A DNA stretch of 64,000 nucleotides from Diploptera punctata (Eukaryota; Arthropoda; Insecta; Blattodea; Blaberidae): contig JASPKZ010007527.1 in NCBI GenBank assembly GCA_030220185.1, positions 124,001 through 188,000 of the forward strand, read 5' to 3'. Positions 62,039-64,000 of the stretch are shown one piece after another (within the stretch, counting starts at the first letter, position 1; the number at the start of each line of letters is the position of its first letter). A model generated the notes under the pieces. That model was not told where the DNA came from, ran no database searches, and saw nothing but the letters and a program-made list of their open reading frames with translations. The position numbers and the translations under genes are program-made.

Positions 62039-62207
62039 CTCAATGCGTTAAGTGGATTAAAATATAATTTTACACTCAAGTGATAACAAATCTGCACGTT
62101 TACGTAAATTGTTTGTTCAACTTCTGCTAATTTTAAAAGTAAATTTGTAACTACTTGATCCTTACACTTGCAGGTAAACAACTCAACTGCAACATTTCAT
62201 TCATGCC

Positions 62208-63050
62208 TTAAATAACACTGGTCAACATGATTTTTGTCTCTTCAGTACCAATAGTTGTACTTAATGCAGTTTTTTATCGTGTTTTCAAATATGTACTCGG
62301 ATTTTGTCTCATGAGTACCAACAGTTGTACTTAGTGCAGTTTTTTAATCGTGTTTTCAAATATGTACTCGGATTTTGTCTCATGAGTACCAACAGTTGTA
62401 CTTAATGCAGTTTTTTATCGTGTTTTCAAATATGTACTCGGATTTTGTCTCATGAGTACCAACAGTTGTACTTAGTGCAGTTTTTTAATCGTGTTTTCAA
62501 ATATGTACTCGGATTTTGTCTCATGAGTACCAACAGTTGTACTTAATGCAGTTTATCGTGTTTTCAAATATGTATTCGGAATTTCTCCATCACCCACAGT
62601 TTTTTTTATTTCAATTTCAATTAATGGATTTAAATAATTATTTTTTAATAAACGTTTTTTCGTCCATTTGTCCATTGTAAAATAACACGGGATCACTTTC
62701 ATCAGGAGATTTCAGCTATGGAAAAGAGATATCAAGACAAATTGGAATCCTAATATGCTGGCTGATTGTTGTTGGACCATCAAGAGGGATGCTCCACAGG
62801 CGAAATATAGCAGAAAATCGTCATTTCTTACTTTCTAGGTGAGTCCGAATGTTCGAATATTGTGTAGTTACGAATGTAGAAGTTATTAAACTCTTTGAAA
62901 TTATAAATTCCTGTCTCTCGGAAACCTTGCGTGATGGAGAAATACCGATATCATATTTGAATTCAGGAAAAAAAAAATACTGTCAGAATCATATATTTGT
63001 TTCTTTCTGAGACAAAAAAAAAGTTTCTTTTTTATTGCTTAATGTAATCA
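62208..63050 (+). mobile_element. Element Z with expanded tandem array
   Basis: Same ends as 36130 and 53625. After the array the centre carries MEKRYQDK, a one-base frameshift, then WNPNMLADCCWTIKRDAPQA, KYSRKSSFLTF and TAG, followed by GTGAGTCC. TCTAG/GTGAGT looks like a splice donor. It then runs CCTGTCTCTCGGAAACCTTG to the AAAAAAAGTTTC end. Confidence 0.7.
62225..62575 (+). repeat. 70/71-bp tandem repeat, 5 units, alternating types
   Basis: TGTCTC anchors lie at 62235, 62305, 62376, 62446 and 62517, spacings of 70, 71, 70 and 71. Units alternate between ACTTAATGCAGTTTTTTATC and ACTTAGTGCAGTTTTTTAATC types, so a two-unit block was duplicated. Other element Z copies have one unit. Confidence 0.95.
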
Positions 63051-63084
63051 AACATTACTTTCTCCACAGACGCTTCATGAACAT

Positions 63085-63375
63085 CATGAACATTTTAGTA
63101 GAATCTGTCGCCTGTAGTGTACTCAAGGTGATATTGGTGAATCCATCTTCGTTTTGGCCTTCCCAAATCTCTCTTTCCCTGTGGTTGATATTGTAGAGGT
63201 AGTTTGGGTAAACTTCCCCTTTCTATAGTCAAAACATGTTGTTTCCAATTTTGTTGATATTTGGTTTTATCATTTAGCATATTTTTGAATCAATTTTTTT
63301 TTCTGATATCAATATTTCTTTGATGATCTAACGTTGTGAATCCAAGAATTGGTCGCAGAAATCTCATATTTTAAA
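63085..63375 (-). mobile_element. LINE-C 3' part
   Basis: Minus strand: KYEI.ATNSWIHNVRSSKKY, LNDKTKYQQNWKQHVLTIER, GSLPKLPLQYQPQGKRDLGR, PKRRWIHQYH. Frame broken near 63285. Confidence 0.75.
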
Positions 63376-63511
63376 CGCATCGTGTTAAAAAAGTATATTC
63401 GCCAACTTTCCATGTTTACTGAAATACCAAAATCCTATTACAAAAGTAAATTGTACAAAATTTTGAAATTTCGCAATTTACATATGTTTAGGCGCTGGAT
63501 AATATAATTTT

Positions 63512-63755
63512 TAACTAACTCACCCGCATTATCGGACCCATAGGTTCGCGCGGACAGAAGTTCTCCACACATCCCTATCCTGAGCTAATGTTTTCCAATC
63601 ATCCCCTGTATAATATGCTTCCCTCACAACATGATTGACGTTATTCTCCCACCTCATTCTTGGTATATCAACTTGCGCTTTCCTCTGGTTTCCCTATAAG
63701 GAGATTCCCAGCCTCTCTTTCATTGTCCATTCGTTCCATGTGTCCTGCACATTGT
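63512..63755 (-). mobile_element. LINE-A 3' end, diverged
   Basis: AGGTTCGCGCGGACAGAAGT, then CCCTATCCTGAGCTAATG and GCTTCCCTCACAACATGATT: the last ~75 codons reversed, with several indels. Tail GTTAGTTAAAA. 63376-63511 has no recognised feature. Confidence 0.75.
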
Positions 63756-63783
63756 AGTGAAAGTAAATACATTTTCGTTCATA

Positions 63784-64000
63784 ATTAACTCGCTGCACAA
63801 TGGAACCCATAGGTTCATGACCGCACGGTTATAAGCTATCCATGCATCCCTATCCTGAGCTAATGTTTTCTAAAGACCCCCTGTATAATCTACTTCCCTC
63901 AAATCATTGTTAATGTTATACTCCCACCTCATTCTTGGTCTGCCTTCTCAGTGCTTTCCCTCTGGTTTTCCTACAAGGAGTTCCCATGACACATTTTTAT
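63784..64000 (-). mobile_element. LINE-A 3' end, runs off the window
   Basis: A second diverged antisense LINE-A end in the same orientation 30 bp from the previous one (AGGTTCATGACCGCACGGTT, AATCTACTTCCCTCAAATCA). The tail side is GTTAATTATG. It continues past 64000. Confidence 0.75.

Overview
This 64 kb window looks like intronic and intergenic DNA of a large insect genome, most likely a cockroach (Blattodea, Periplaneta-like; an inference from the style and density of the repeats). It is AT-rich with CpG-rich islets and no operon-like gene packing. Most of it consists of dead, nested mobile elements. Family names used here are local labels.

Host gene. I see four candidate exons of one minus-strand gene: a signal-peptide exon (61965-62038), an ectodomain exon (60959-61078, possibly extended to an ATG at 61218), a transmembrane exon (47336/47369-47505) and a PPxY-tail exon (23770-23885). 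Splice sites and phases agree if one base is removed from a C5 run at 61075-61079. Joined, they predict a small type I membrane protein: signal peptide, Ser/Thr/Asn-rich glycosylatable stalk, one membrane helix, and a PPPSY cytoplasmic tail. The later exon(s) were not found and may lie left of the window. The introns are about 0.9, 13.5 and 23.5 kb and filled with transposons. A CpG-rich 58-codon ORF at 8239-8415 (+) is a second coding candidate.

LINEs. LINE-A (about 22 fragments) is an APE-type non-LTR element. Its 5' endonuclease half is at 34595-35938, its YADD reverse-transcriptase motif at 24745-24756, and its 3' ends carry (GTTA)n or (GTAA)n tails. LINE-B (ADDQ-type RT) ends in (GAT)n or (AAT/ATT)n. 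LINE-C (FADD) ends in (GAA)n or (GAT)n. LINE-D is an R2-like element with a CCHC knuckle and a restriction-like endonuclease (24779-25681). LINE-E, F, G, H and I are minor lineages. Several insertions keep target-site duplications (TSDs).

SINEs. SINE-1 has one tRNA-like head and two alternative tails (1a, 1b). SINE-2 has an (ACTTT)n tail. SINE-3 to SINE-6 and several isolated tRNA-like heads follow, plus a tRNA-Tyr pseudogene that retains intron-like sequence (28254-28337).

Other elements. There are Penelope-like remnants carrying hammerhead-ribozyme cores, including a 291-bp-arm palindrome at 33091-34053. DNA elements include Helitron-like copies, TA-flanked long-TIR elements, an hAT-like element whose interior is a minisatellite (10281-10890), a repeat (element X) in direct and palindromic forms, and a coding-derived family (element Z). 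Long (AAT)n, (ATT)n, (ACAT)n, (CA)n and (TA)n runs are scattered through the window, most of them next to LINE ends.
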